From positions 1-15,228 of the forward strand of contig CALLQM010000225.1 of assembly GCA_938014855.1 (NCBI GenBank): a stretch of DNA of 15,228 nt, given 5' to 3'. Under the pieces are notes generated by a model. The model searched no databases. It had not been told where the DNA came from and saw only the letters and a list, made by a program, of their open reading frames with translations. Positions 1-6,948 of this stretch are shown in pieces. Numbering within the stretch: the stretch's first letter is position 1; every line of letters starts with the position of its first letter. This DNA comes from an uncultured Clostridia bacterium. Its GTDB lineage: Bacteria; Bacillota; Clostridia; Oscillospirales; Ruminococcaceae. Both the position numbers and the translations under genes were made by a program.

Positions 1-209
1 GACTGACTGCTACAAAAAAAATTGGAAAAGCGGTGCAGCGCAACCGCGCGCGCCGCATCATCCGGGAAGCATACCGTTTAATTGAGCCGGAATTTCCCGT
101 GGGATGGGATTTTGTGTTTGTCGCCCGCGCCAGAACTGTTTATTGCGGGACAAACGATATTATAAAAGCAATGCGATTCGCGATTTCTCGGCTTTTTCCA
201 AAATCATGA
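1..209 (+). CDS. rnpA: Ribonuclease P protein component, C-terminal part (5' end outside window)
   Basis: This is the 3' end of the gene for the protein subunit of RNase P, which helps the catalytic RNA remove 5' leaders from pre-tRNAs. The reading frame enters at base 3 and ends with TGA at 207-209, giving about 68 residues. The diagnostic seen in sequence is the RNR signature helix ([15 protein letters not shown]), the conserved basic motif of the family that contacts the RNA, followed by the usual WDFVFVAR strand and a short C-terminal helix. The full protein is normally about 110-130 residues, so roughly the first 45-60 are missing only because the window starts here. Its stop overlaps the yidD start in an ATGA arrangement, which suggests translational coupling. 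The usual upstream neighbours in this class (rpmH, then dnaA) would lie just outside the window. Confidence 0.96.
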   Translation, partial: LTATKKIGKAVQRNRARRIIREAYRLIEPEFPVGWDFVFVARARTVYCGTNDIIKAMRFAISRLFPKS

Positions 210-445
210 AAAGATTGCTGCTTTTTTTGATCCGGCTTTATCAAAAATGGATCTCTCCTTTAAAAGGGCGTCCGACCTGCCGGTTTTACCCCACGTGTTC
301 CGTTTATGCTTACACCGCTATCCAGCGATTTGGCGCTTTGCGCGGAGGCTGGCTGGCGCTTCGACGTGTTTTAAAATGTCATCCGTTTCATCCGGGCGGG
401 TACGATCCTGTGCCGGAAACATTTAAATTTCGAAAATTCAAGTGA
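206..445 (+). CDS. yidD: Membrane protein insertion efficiency factor YidD
   Basis: This small 79-residue protein is of the YidD (DUF37) family, a membrane-associated factor that assists YidC-dependent insertion. The family core is clear: a basic N-terminal amphipathic stretch ([18 protein letters not shown]), then [12 protein letters not shown] with two conserved cysteines, then [25 protein letters not shown], which is almost invariant in the family. I chose the ATG at 206 because it gives the normal family length and overlaps the rnpA stop (ATGA). An in-frame upstream ATG at 104 would add 34 residues with no similarity to the family. The gene sits between rnpA and yidC, the standard order, with only 16 bases before yidC. 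Expression is probably coupled to rnpA. Confidence 0.96.
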   Translation: MKRLLLFLIRLYQKWISPLKGRPTCRFYPTCSVYAYTAIQRFGALRGGWLALRRVLKCHPFHPGGYDPVPETFKFRKFK

Positions 446-461
446 GAGGAAACAAGAATAG

Positions 462-1529
462 ATGCAATGGTTGAATGTAATATTTGGTTATCCGCTCGGC
501 TGGATCATGTGGCTGTGCTATAAAGTTCTTCCTATTTATGGTATAGCGCTTATTCTGTTTACGGTCATTACAAGAGCGATTTTGGTTCCTTTTTCCATTA
601 AACAGCAGAAGTCGATGGTCAAAATGCAGATCTTTCGGCCGCGTATGGAAGAAATCCAAAAAAAATATGCAAATAATAAAGAAAAGATGAACGAAGAGTT
701 GATGAAACTCTATCAGGAGGAAGGCTATAACCCGATGTCGGGCTGTCTGCCTATGCTGATTCAGTTTCCGATACTATTCGGTTTAATCGACGTTATCTAT
801 AAACCGATGACCCATATCCTTCGTATGGGCAATGATTTGATTCAGCAGGCTGCTGCAATTGCTGCGCCGATTTTGAATATCGAAGCGGCTAAACTGGCAA
901 AGGATTATTCTTCTCAGCTGAAAATCATCGGTGCGGCGCAGCAAAACCCGGATGCATTTTCTGCATTGCCGGGATTTATGGATTCGGTCTCGACACTGAA
1001 TCTGCATTTTCTCGGAATTGATTTGACGCAGACTCCGACGCTTGCGCTTAATATGCTCATCCTAATCCCGATCCTTTCGGGTGTTACCTCTCTGTTTGTT
1101 TCATTCTTTACCATGAAGCAAACCTCTTCGGCCGCCGGCAATAACAACCAAATGGCGGGCATGTCCAAAGGCATGATCTTTATGATGCCGGTTATGTCCA
1201 CTTGGTTTGCATTTATTCTGCCGGCCGGTGTCGGCATCTATTGGATTATTTCGAACATATTGATGGCGGTGCAGACTTGGCTGCTCAATAAGTTTATGAA
1301 TCCTGCTGAACTGGCGGAAAAGGCAAAAGCCGAATATGAAGCCAAAAAAGAAGCAGACCGGCAAAAACGCATCGAAGCGAAAAAGAAGCGGAAAGAACAA
1401 GGTCTGCCGGACGATGAGACTATTTCGGATAAAGAGCGGAATCGTCAAAAGCTTGCTGCTGCCAGAAAACGGGATGCGGAAAAGTATGGTGAAGAATATA
1501 AAGAAGTCACGGATGAAGATTTGAAGTGA
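462..1529 (+). CDS. yidC: Membrane protein insertase YidC/OxaA/SpoIIIJ family
   Basis: This 355-residue protein inserts and folds inner membrane proteins, alone or with the Sec translocon. It has the Oxa1-type core: a first membrane segment at about 22-45 with the conserved functional Arg (R38, in VITRAILVPFS), a charged cytoplasmic hairpin at 47-90, and hydrophobic segments at about 93-113, 194-216 and 236-276 (the last looks like two helices). The C-terminal 75 residues (281-355) are a highly charged, Lys/Glu-rich tail, as often seen in Gram-positive YidC proteins, and likely bind ribosomes. I see no lipobox, so unlike Bacillus SpoIIIJ it does not look like a lipoprotein. The roughly 80-residue loop between the second and third membrane segments is longer than in Bacillus. 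An AGAGGA ribosome site lies 11 bases before the ATG. jag follows after 12 bases, so the two are probably co-translated. Confidence 0.96.
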   Translation: MQWLNVIFGYPLGWIMWLCYKVLPIYGIALILFTVITRAILVPFSIKQQKSMVKMQIFRPRMEEIQKKYANNKEKMNEELMKLYQEEGYNPMSGCLPMLIQFPILFGLIDVIYKPMTHILRMGNDLIQQAAAIAAPILNIEAAKLAKDYSSQLKIIGAAQQNPDAFSALPGFMDSVSTLNLHFLGIDLTQTPTLALNMLILIPILSGVTSLFVSFFTMKQTSSAAGNNNQMAGMSKGMIFMMPVMSTWFAFILPAGVGIYWIISNILMAVQTWLLNKFMNPAELAEKAKAEYEAKKEADRQKRIEAKKKRKEQGLPDDETISDKERNRQKLAAARKRDAEKYGEEYKEVTDEDLK

Positions 1530-1541
1530 CAGGAGGGCACT

Positions 1542-2684
1542 ATGAAAGAAATCATCAAAAAAGCTAGGAATGTTGAACAAGCGATTGAGCTTGCGTGCCA
1601 AGAATTGGGCGCGTCGCGTGACCAAGTTGAATTTGAGATTATTGACCTTCCAAAACGTGGTTTTTTAGGACTGCGCAATATTCCGGCCAAGGTGCGCGTT
1701 TATTTGGAAGAGCCCGAACCAGTAAAACAGGAAATTAAGGCAGAACCTGCTCCGGTGCGTGAAAGAAAACCGGACAAGCCTGCTAGACCTGTTCAGCAAA
1801 AATCAGCACCAAAGGTGGAGTCTAAGCGCAAAAAACCGGCTCCAAAGCAGTCCGCGGAGAAACCTAAGGAAAAACCGAAAACGAGTACGCCGCAAAAACA
1901 ATCTGCTCCTGCACTGCAATTTGTCAGCATGTCGGAAGTGGATGGCAAAGCCAAAGCTGCCGCAGATTATGTGCATAATGTACTTGAAGAAATCGGTGTA
2001 ACTGCTGAAATTACGGTTGCATTTACAGAAAATGGAATTTTATTGCGTCTTACCGGTGAAGGACTCGGGGTTGTGATTGGACGCCGCGGGGAAACTTTGG
2101 ACGCTTTACAATATTTGGCAGGGCTCGTAGCGAACCGCCTAGAAGGCGATTACATGCGTGTTACCATCGATTCCGGAAACTATCGTGAAAAACGAGAACA
2201 TACACTGGAACAGCTTGCAAAGAAATTGTCTGCATCGGCGATCCGTTATGGCAGACCGTCCACGCTGGAACCGATGAATCCGTATGAGCGTCGAATCATT
2301 CATTCCACGGTTTCGAATATTGAGGGCGTTTCATCCTCATCTGTTGGGGAAGAACCCAACCGCCGCGTTGTGATTACACCGGATCGTCTGCGTCCTCAGC
2401 AGGGGAATCGCAGCAGAGGAAAAGGTAGACCCCGCAGAAATGACCGTCGGGATGGTGGCGAAAATCGGCGTCGTCCTCGCCCGTTAAATCGGGAAAAATC
2501 GGGAGAAACGGTTCAGCCGACGCCTACCAATGTGGATCGTGCTTTTGCCAAAGAATTGGAACAGACACCACGTCCGGCTCCTGCAAATTCCCAGCCCGCT
2601 GAGAAGCCGGCACCCGCGCCTGTCCGCAAGGAGGTTCGCAGTGAAGGCGATGACCTTCCACTATATGGGAAAATTGAACTGTAA
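1542..2684 (+). CDS. jag: RNA-binding protein Jag/KhpB with long Arg/Pro-rich tail
   Basis: This is a 380-residue RNA-binding protein of the Jag (SpoIIIJ-associated, also called KhpB or EloR) family, linked in other Firmicutes to cell elongation control. The Jag-N domain covers about residues 1-55 and contains the conserved RGFLGLRN turn. A Lys/Pro/Ala-rich linker follows at about 56-125, then a KH type II domain (about 130-210) with the GxxG loop G180-R-R-G183, then an R3H domain (about 215-280) with R250 and H254 in the expected RxxxH spacing. The final 95 residues or so are low complexity, first Arg/Gly-rich and then Pro/Ala-rich, ending in LPLYGKIEL. This tail is absent from the roughly 208-residue Bacillus protein. 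The AGGAGG site lies close to the ATG. A hairpin terminator follows the gene. Confidence 0.95.
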   Translation: MKEIIKKARNVEQAIELACQELGASRDQVEFEIIDLPKRGFLGLRNIPAKVRVYLEEPEPVKQEIKAEPAPVRERKPDKPARPVQQKSAPKVESKRKKPAPKQSAEKPKEKPKTSTPQKQSAPALQFVSMSEVDGKAKAAADYVHNVLEEIGVTAEITVAFTENGILLRLTGEGLGVVIGRRGETLDALQYLAGLVANRLEGDYMRVTIDSGNYREKREHTLEQLAKKLSASAIRYGRPSTLEPMNPYERRIIHSTVSNIEGVSSSSVGEEPNRRVVITPDRLRPQQGNRSRGKGRPRRNDRRDGGENRRRPRPLNREKSGETVQPTPTNVDRAFAKELEQTPRPAPANSQPAEKPAPAPVRKEVRSEGDDLPLYGKIEL

Positions 2685-2699
2685 CGTTCTGTGATAGAC

Positions 2700-2735
2700 A
2701 AAAAGGGAGGTTTCATGTGAAACACTCCCTTTTTT
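2700..2735 (+). terminator. Intrinsic terminator after jag, with a parS-like loop
   Basis: The arms 2700-2709 and 2725-2734 pair over ten bases (five A-T and five G-C-rich pairs), and an inner stem GTTTC/GAAAC (2710-2714 with 2719-2723) closes on the loop ATGT, with one bulged A. The 3' arm runs into six T residues. This fits a terminator for the rnpA-yidD-yidC-jag unit. The inner stem is also a 14-of-16 match to parS, so the repeat may serve DNA binding as well as, or instead of, termination. Confidence 0.7.
2709..2724. promoter_or_regulatory. parS-like site (14/16) inside the jag terminator
   Basis: The sequence GGTTTCATGTGAAACA differs from the parS consensus TGTTNCACGTGAAACA at the first base and at the eighth (C to T). 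It is the weakest of five such sites in the window. The binding partner would be the ParB encoded at 8890-9747. Because it forms the inner stem of a terminator hairpin, its symmetry could be explained by termination alone. Confidence 0.45.
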
Positions 2736-2751
2736 GCTTAATTTGGTTAAA

Positions 2752-2770
2752 TCTCTGCAAGCTGCAGAGA
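2752..2770 (+). other. Short hairpin just upstream of the mnmE ribosome site
   Basis: TCTCTGCA at 2752-2759 pairs perfectly with TGCAGAGA at 2763-2770 across a three-base loop AGC. It ends two bases before the GGGAGG ribosome site of mnmE and is not followed by T residues, so it is not a terminator. It could stabilise the 5' end of the mnmE message or affect translation start; this is inference. Confidence 0.4.
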
Positions 2771-2783
2771 ATGGGAGGAAACC

Positions 2784-4151
2784 ATGGATAGAAATACGAT
2801 TGCGGCAATTGCAACCCCGCTTGGTGTTGGGGGTATTGGAGTGGTACGCATTTCCGGACCGGATGCGCTCGCGGTTGCCGATCGAATGCTTCGAATTGTT
2901 CATTACGATGCGGTCTCGGATATGCCGGGTTATACCTGCGCATACGGACGCGCGTTTGATACGGACGGCGATATTGATGAAATCGTTGTTACGGTGTTTC
3001 GTGCTCCCCGCAGTTTTACCGGAGAGAATGTAGTAGAGATCTCGTCTCATGGCGGGATTTATATTGTGCGCCGTATTTTGCGTGCCTGTTGTGAGAGCGG
3101 TGCAAGACCTGCACTGGCAGGAGAATTCACAAAGCGCGCATTTCTAAATGGGAAATTGGATTTGACGCGTGCGGAAGCGGTTGCGGATTTGATTTCCGCA
3201 CAGGGAAAGCAGGCCGCTAAAGCCGCGTTGACTGCGCGAGACGGTGCGCTTTACCATAAAATTGATTCCGTCAGCAGTGATTTAATTAAGCAGGCTTCAC
3301 ATTTGGCCGCATGGATTGATTATCCGGAAGAAGAGATTGAGGAAATTGATCCAAAAGCGATTCAGCGAGTTTTACAGGAATCGGAAACGGAATTGCAAAC
3401 GTTGTTGGATACCTATGATGCAGGCCGCGTTATTCGTGAAGGCATTGATGTTGCAATCGTTGGACGTCCAAATGTTGGAAAATCGACTTTAATGAATCTG
3501 CTTGCTGGAAGCCGCAGGAGTATTGTTGCAGATCTTGCCGGAACAACGCGAGATGTGGTAAGCGATACCGTTTATTTGGGCGATATTGTGCTTCATCTTT
3601 CCGATACGGCGGGAATTCGTACATCGGATGATCCGATTGAAAAAGCGGGAGTGGAATTAGCCGTGGAGCATTTGGAGCGGGCACAGTTGGTGCTTGCGGT
3701 GTTTGATGGTTCACAGCCGTTGGATGAGGACGATAAAAAAGTAATGGAATACTGCAAAGGCATGACATCGATTGCGCTGGTCAATAAAAATGATCTGCCG
3801 CAGGTTTTAGATATGCCAGTTCTGAAAGAGCATTTTACAACGGTATTGTCTCTTTCTGCTCGAGAGGGGAACGGAGCGGATAAACTCAAAGCGTGCATTC
3901 AAGAACTCTTTGGACTTGGTGCGTTTGACAGTTCCGCCGCGATGCTTGCAAATGAACGCCAGCGTTCGGGTGTTGTTGATGCTTTGGAAAATATAAAGGA
4001 AGCAAACGAAGCGATTGTTTCAGGTGTTTCTTATGACGCAGTTTGCGTTTGTATTGAGAATGCAGTTGATCGGCTGTTGGAGTTGACGGGAAAACGTGCA
4101 TCACAGGAAGTTGTAGATCAGGTGTTTTCAAGATTTTGTGTTGGAAAATAA
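2784..4151 (+). CDS. mnmE: tRNA uridine-5-carboxymethylaminomethyl(34) synthesis GTPase MnmE
   Basis: This 455-residue GTPase works with MnmG to put the (carboxymethyl)aminomethyl group on U34 of tRNAs that read codons ending in A or G. The N-terminal tetrahydrofolate-binding domain starts with IAAIATPLGVGGIGVVRISG. The helical domain is interrupted by a G domain with the P-loop G227-R-P-N-V-G-K-S-T235, switch region AGTTRDVV, DTAGIR (G3) and NKND (G4). The C-terminus ends in the family FC(I/V)GK motif with catalytic Cys452, so the gene is complete. GGGAGG precedes the ATG by 5 bases. It follows a terminator by only 48 bases, and I could not find a strong promoter in that gap, so either read-through or a weak promoter drives it. 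mnmG follows after 68 bases. Confidence 0.97.
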   Translation: MDRNTIAAIATPLGVGGIGVVRISGPDALAVADRMLRIVHYDAVSDMPGYTCAYGRAFDTDGDIDEIVVTVFRAPRSFTGENVVEISSHGGIYIVRRILRACCESGARPALAGEFTKRAFLNGKLDLTRAEAVADLISAQGKQAAKAALTARDGALYHKIDSVSSDLIKQASHLAAWIDYPEEEIEEIDPKAIQRVLQESETELQTLLDTYDAGRVIREGIDVAIVGRPNVGKSTLMNLLAGSRRSIVADLAGTTRDVVSDTVYLGDIVLHLSDTAGIRTSDDPIEKAGVELAVEHLERAQLVLAVFDGSQPLDEDDKKVMEYCKGMTSIALVNKNDLPQVLDMPVLKEHFTTVLSLSAREGNGADKLKACIQELFGLGAFDSSAAMLANERQRSGVVDALENIKEANEAIVSGVSYDAVCVCIENAVDRLLELTGKRASQEVVDQVFSRFCVGK

Positions 4152-4176
4152 TTAGAATTTGATAGAGGCAGTAATA

Positions 4177-4192
4177 TGTTTCACGTGGAACA
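4177..4192 (-). promoter_or_regulatory. parS site in the mnmE-mnmG spacer (full consensus match)
   Basis: On the plus strand the bases read TGTTTCACGTGGAACA. The reverse complement is TGTTCCACGTGAAACA, which fits the Bacillus-type parS consensus TGTTNCACGTGAAACA at every position. It lies 27 bases upstream of the mnmG start, within the mnmE-mnmG transcript. The expected ligand is the ParB encoded downstream. Confidence 0.85.
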
Positions 4193-4219
4193 TGTTGCTT
4201 GGCAATTGGGGGATGAACC

Positions 4220-6130
4220 ATGCAAACTTATCGAGCGGACAGCTATGATGTTGCAGTCATAGGGGCCGGTCATGCCGGAATTGAGGCGGCGCTTGCGTCT
4301 GCACGTTTGGGCGCAAAAACAATTATGTTTACGATATCGTTGGATGCAATCGCAAATCTGCCGTGCAATCCATCGATTGGTGGAACCGCAAAAGGGCATC
4401 TTGTCCGTGAAATCGATGCAATGGGCGGCGAAATGGGAAAAGCGGCGGATGCGACGCTTTTGCAAAGCCGCATGCTTAATCGTGGAAAAGGACCAGCCGT
4501 GCATAGCCTGCGTGTCCAAACCGATCGCAAAAGTTATCACCGCTATATGAAACAGTGTGTTGAGAATCAAGACAATTTAGACATTAAGCAGGCTGAAATT
4601 GTTGACATTCGCACGGAAAACGGCAAAGTGACCGGTGTTGTTACGAATTTGGGCGCGGTCTTTCCGGTAAAAGCTGCGATTATTTGTACCGGTACTTTTT
4701 TGCGCGGAAAAATATATGTTGGAGAATATGTTGCAGAGAGTGGTCCGGATGGTATGCATCCTGCGCGTGAATTGACCCAATGCCTGCTCGATTTGGGACT
4801 TCCGTTACGCAGATTCAAAACTGGAACACCTGCACGTGCGGATAAGCGCTCGATTGACCTATCAAAAATGGAGGTACAGAAAGGGGAAGACCCGATTGTA
4901 CCATTTTCGTTTGAAACGGATCCTTCTACTCTGAAAAATCAAGAAGTGTGCTATATGACGTATACGAATGAGCAAACGCATGAAGTAATTCGTCAGAATT
5001 TGGATCGTTCTCCGCTTTACGGAGGAAAAATTGAGGGGATCGGACCGCGTTACTGCCCAAGTCTCGAGGATAAAGTAGTTCGTTTTCATGATAAAAAGCG
5101 CCACCAGTTTTTTATTGAGCCTATGGGAGCAGATACAAACGAAGTCTATCTGCAGGGCTTGTCCTCATCATTGCCAGAAGAAGTGCAAATTAAGTTCTAT
5201 CGGACGATAGAAGGGTTTGAAAATATCAAAATCATGCGCAATGCCTATGCAATTGAGTACGATTCGGTGGACCCGTTGAGCTTAAATGCGACATTAGAGT
5301 TCCAAAAAGTCGGCGGGCTTTATGGAGCAGGTCAATTTAATGGTACGTCTGGCTATGAGGAAGCCGCGGCGCAGGGCTTAATTGCGGGAATTAATGCGGT
5401 TCGCAAGATAAATGGGCAAGAGCCGCTTATTCTTGACCGCGCCAGCTCGTATATTGGCACGTTGATTGATGATTTGATTATTAAAGGTTGTAATGATCCT
5501 TATCGTATGATGACATCGCGCTCGGAATATCGGCTTTTACTGCGTCAAGACAACGCGGATGCACGTTTGACATCGATTGGGCATGAAATTGGTCTGATTG
5601 ACGAGGAACGATGGCAGAAATGCTGCAAAAAGCAGGAACAGATCAAAGCAGAGATCAAAAGGCTGTCAAAAACGTCGATTGCACCAAATGATCAGCTGAA
5701 TGAGTTGCTTGTTTCACGTGAAACGTCTGCAATCAGTACGGGAACCCGACTTTTTGATCTGCTCCGACGCCCACAAATTAGTTATGCAGATCTTGCGCCA
5801 TTTGATCGTGATCGCCAGCCTTTGCCGTCTGATGTGCAGGAACAGGTGGAAATTACGATTAAATATGAGGGATATATCAAGAAACAGCAGGCTCAAGTCG
5901 AGCAAATGCGGCGTTTGGAGACAAAACGCCTGCCGGAAGGACTGGATTATTCGCAAGTACGCGGACTTCGGCTGGAAGCCATTGAAAAGCTCACAAAAGT
6001 ACGTCCCGCAAACATTGGTCAAGCGTCTCGCATCAGCGGCGTCAGCCCTGCTGATGTATCGGTACTGTTAATTTGGCTTGAACAACATAAAAACCAGACA
6101 ATATCGAAAGAAACAGGGGAACAATCATGA
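4220..6130 (+). CDS. mnmG: tRNA uridine-5-carboxymethylaminomethyl(34) synthesis enzyme MnmG (GidA)
   Basis: This 636-residue FAD enzyme is the partner of MnmE in U34 modification. The FAD-binding Rossmann motif is GAGHAGIEAA (residues 15-24), followed by the family blocks LPCNPSIGGTAKGHLVREID (with conserved Cys49) and GPRYCPSLEDKV (with the second conserved cysteine). The block QFNGTSGYEEAAAQGL is the glutamine/asparagine-rich FAD and NADH contact region. The C-terminal helical domain that binds MnmE and tRNA is complete. A GGGGGA ribosome site lies before the ATG. The TGA stop overlaps the rsmG start (ATGA), so translation is coupled. A near-perfect parS palindrome (5710-5725) is embedded in the coding sequence around residues 497-502 (LVSRET), outside the catalytic blocks. 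Confidence 0.97.
   Translation: MQTYRADSYDVAVIGAGHAGIEAALASARLGAKTIMFTISLDAIANLPCNPSIGGTAKGHLVREIDAMGGEMGKAADATLLQSRMLNRGKGPAVHSLRVQTDRKSYHRYMKQCVENQDNLDIKQAEIVDIRTENGKVTGVVTNLGAVFPVKAAIICTGTFLRGKIYVGEYVAESGPDGMHPARELTQCLLDLGLPLRRFKTGTPARADKRSIDLSKMEVQKGEDPIVPFSFETDPSTLKNQEVCYMTYTNEQTHEVIRQNLDRSPLYGGKIEGIGPRYCPSLEDKVVRFHDKKRHQFFIEPMGADTNEVYLQGLSSSLPEEVQIKFYRTIEGFENIKIMRNAYAIEYDSVDPLSLNATLEFQKVGGLYGAGQFNGTSGYEEAAAQGLIAGINAVRKINGQEPLILDRASSYIGTLIDDLIIKGCNDPYRMMTSRSEYRLLLRQDNADARLTSIGHEIGLIDEERWQKCCKKQEQIKAEIKRLSKTSIAPNDQLNELLVSRETSAISTGTRLFDLLRRPQISYADLAPFDRDRQPLPSDVQEQVEITIKYEGYIKKQQAQVEQMRRLETKRLPEGLDYSQVRGLRLEAIEKLTKVRPANIGQASRISGVSPADVSVLLIWLEQHKNQTISKETGEQS
5710..5725 (+). promoter_or_regulatory. 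parS site inside mnmG coding sequence (15/16)
   Basis: TGTTTCACGTGAAACG matches parS at all but the last base. It lies in the coding sequence for the C-terminal half of MnmG and is in frame with Val-Ser-Arg-Glu-Thr. Intragenic parS sites are known in other bacteria. A 15-of-16 match is unlikely to arise by chance in a 15 kb window. Confidence 0.8.
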
Positions 6131-6840
6131 TAGATCGAGAAACATTACGGAAATATACGGCAGATCTTGGGATTTCATTGGATGATGGCCAATTGGAACA
6201 GTTTGATCTTTATGCGCAGACTTTGGTAGAATGGAACCAAAAGATGAATCTGACCGCCATAACGGAGCCCCAAGACATTATAATCAAGCATTTTGTGGAC
6301 AGTTTAACGCTTATGACAGTAATTCAACTACCACAGGGTGCAAAAGTGATTGATGTTGGAACGGGCGCGGGCTTTCCGTCTGTTCCGCTTAAAATTGTGC
6401 GTCCGGACATTCAGCTGACGCTTTTGGATAGCCTCAATAAACGCATTACGTTTTTAAAAGAGCTTTCTACAGTTTTGGGGCAAGAGAACGAATGCATCCA
6501 TTTTCGGGCGGAAGAAGCAGGTAAAAAACCAGAATATCGGGAGCAATATGATCTTGTAACAGCTCGCGCCGTTGCGCATCTGAGGGAATTATCGGAATAC
6601 TGCCTGCCTTTTGTTAGGGTAGGGGGAATGTTTGCGGCTATGAAAGGCGGCGACATTGATACTGAACTGAACGAATCGAAAAAAGCGATTCAACTGCTGA
6701 GCGGCCGCAAAGAGGAAGTCAAGCGGTTTTCTCTGCCGGATGAAAGCCGCAGAAGTATTGTGCTGATAAAGAAAATATCGCAGAACGCGACAAAATATCC
6801 GCGTCCCTCTGCTAAAATTGCAAAGAATCCGCTGATTTAA
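6127..6840 (+). CDS. rsmG: 16S rRNA (guanine(527)-N(7))-methyltransferase RsmG (GidB)
   Basis: This 237-residue S-adenosylmethionine-dependent methyltransferase modifies G527 of 16S rRNA in the 530 loop; loss of it gives low-level streptomycin resistance in several bacteria. The family N-terminal motif WNQKMNLTAI is at about residues 35-44, the SAM-binding glycine motif VIDVGTGAGFPSVPLKI at about 74-90, and VTARAVAHLRELSEYCLPFV at about 140-160. The length is typical. The ATG overlaps the mnmG stop, and AGGGGA lies 8 bases upstream. The end of the gene forms the 5' arm of the terminator at 6828-6866. It is the last gene of the mnmE-mnmG-rsmG group. Confidence 0.97.
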   Translation: MIDRETLRKYTADLGISLDDGQLEQFDLYAQTLVEWNQKMNLTAITEPQDIIIKHFVDSLTLMTVIQLPQGAKVIDVGTGAGFPSVPLKIVRPDIQLTLLDSLNKRITFLKELSTVLGQENECIHFRAEEAGKKPEYREQYDLVTARAVAHLRELSEYCLPFVRVGGMFAAMKGGDIDTELNESKKAIQLLSGRKEEVKRFSLPDESRRSIVLIKKISQNATKYPRPSAKIAKNPLI

Positions 6841-6870
6841 ACAATAAATCAGCGGAATTTGTTTTTTATT
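6828..6870 (+). terminator. Intrinsic terminator overlapping the rsmG stop codon
   Basis: TCCGCTGATTT at 6828-6838 pairs over 11 bases with AAATCAGCGGA at 6846-6856, with a seven-base loop, and a T-rich run follows (6858-6870). The stop codon TAA (6838-6840) begins at the last paired base of the 5' arm, so the last codons of rsmG encode part of the stem. It separates rsmG from noc. Confidence 0.88.
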
Positions 6871-6913
6871 GCGACCGAAAGTTCTAGAAATTATGAATAA
6901 TTTGTGCTAACAT
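6869..6913 (+). promoter_or_regulatory. Possible noc promoter (two weak candidates)
   Basis: Since a terminator precedes noc, a promoter is expected in 6871-6930. TTGCGA (6869-6874) with TATGAA (6892-6897) at a 17-base spacing is one candidate. The other is an extended -10, TG-C-TAACAT (6905-6913), without a good -35. Neither is strong, and I cannot choose between them. Confidence 0.35.
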
Positions 6914-6948
6914 AAACGTAACATAGAACTGGAAGGATGTGTGAATCG

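Noticed and set aside
92..105. Noc-site-like ATTTCCCGTGGGAT in rnpA
   Set aside because: Only 11 of 14 bases match and the core symmetry is broken.
104..205. Longer yidD start at 104
   Set aside because: The extra 34 residues are the rnpA coding sequence in another frame and are absent from the YidD family.
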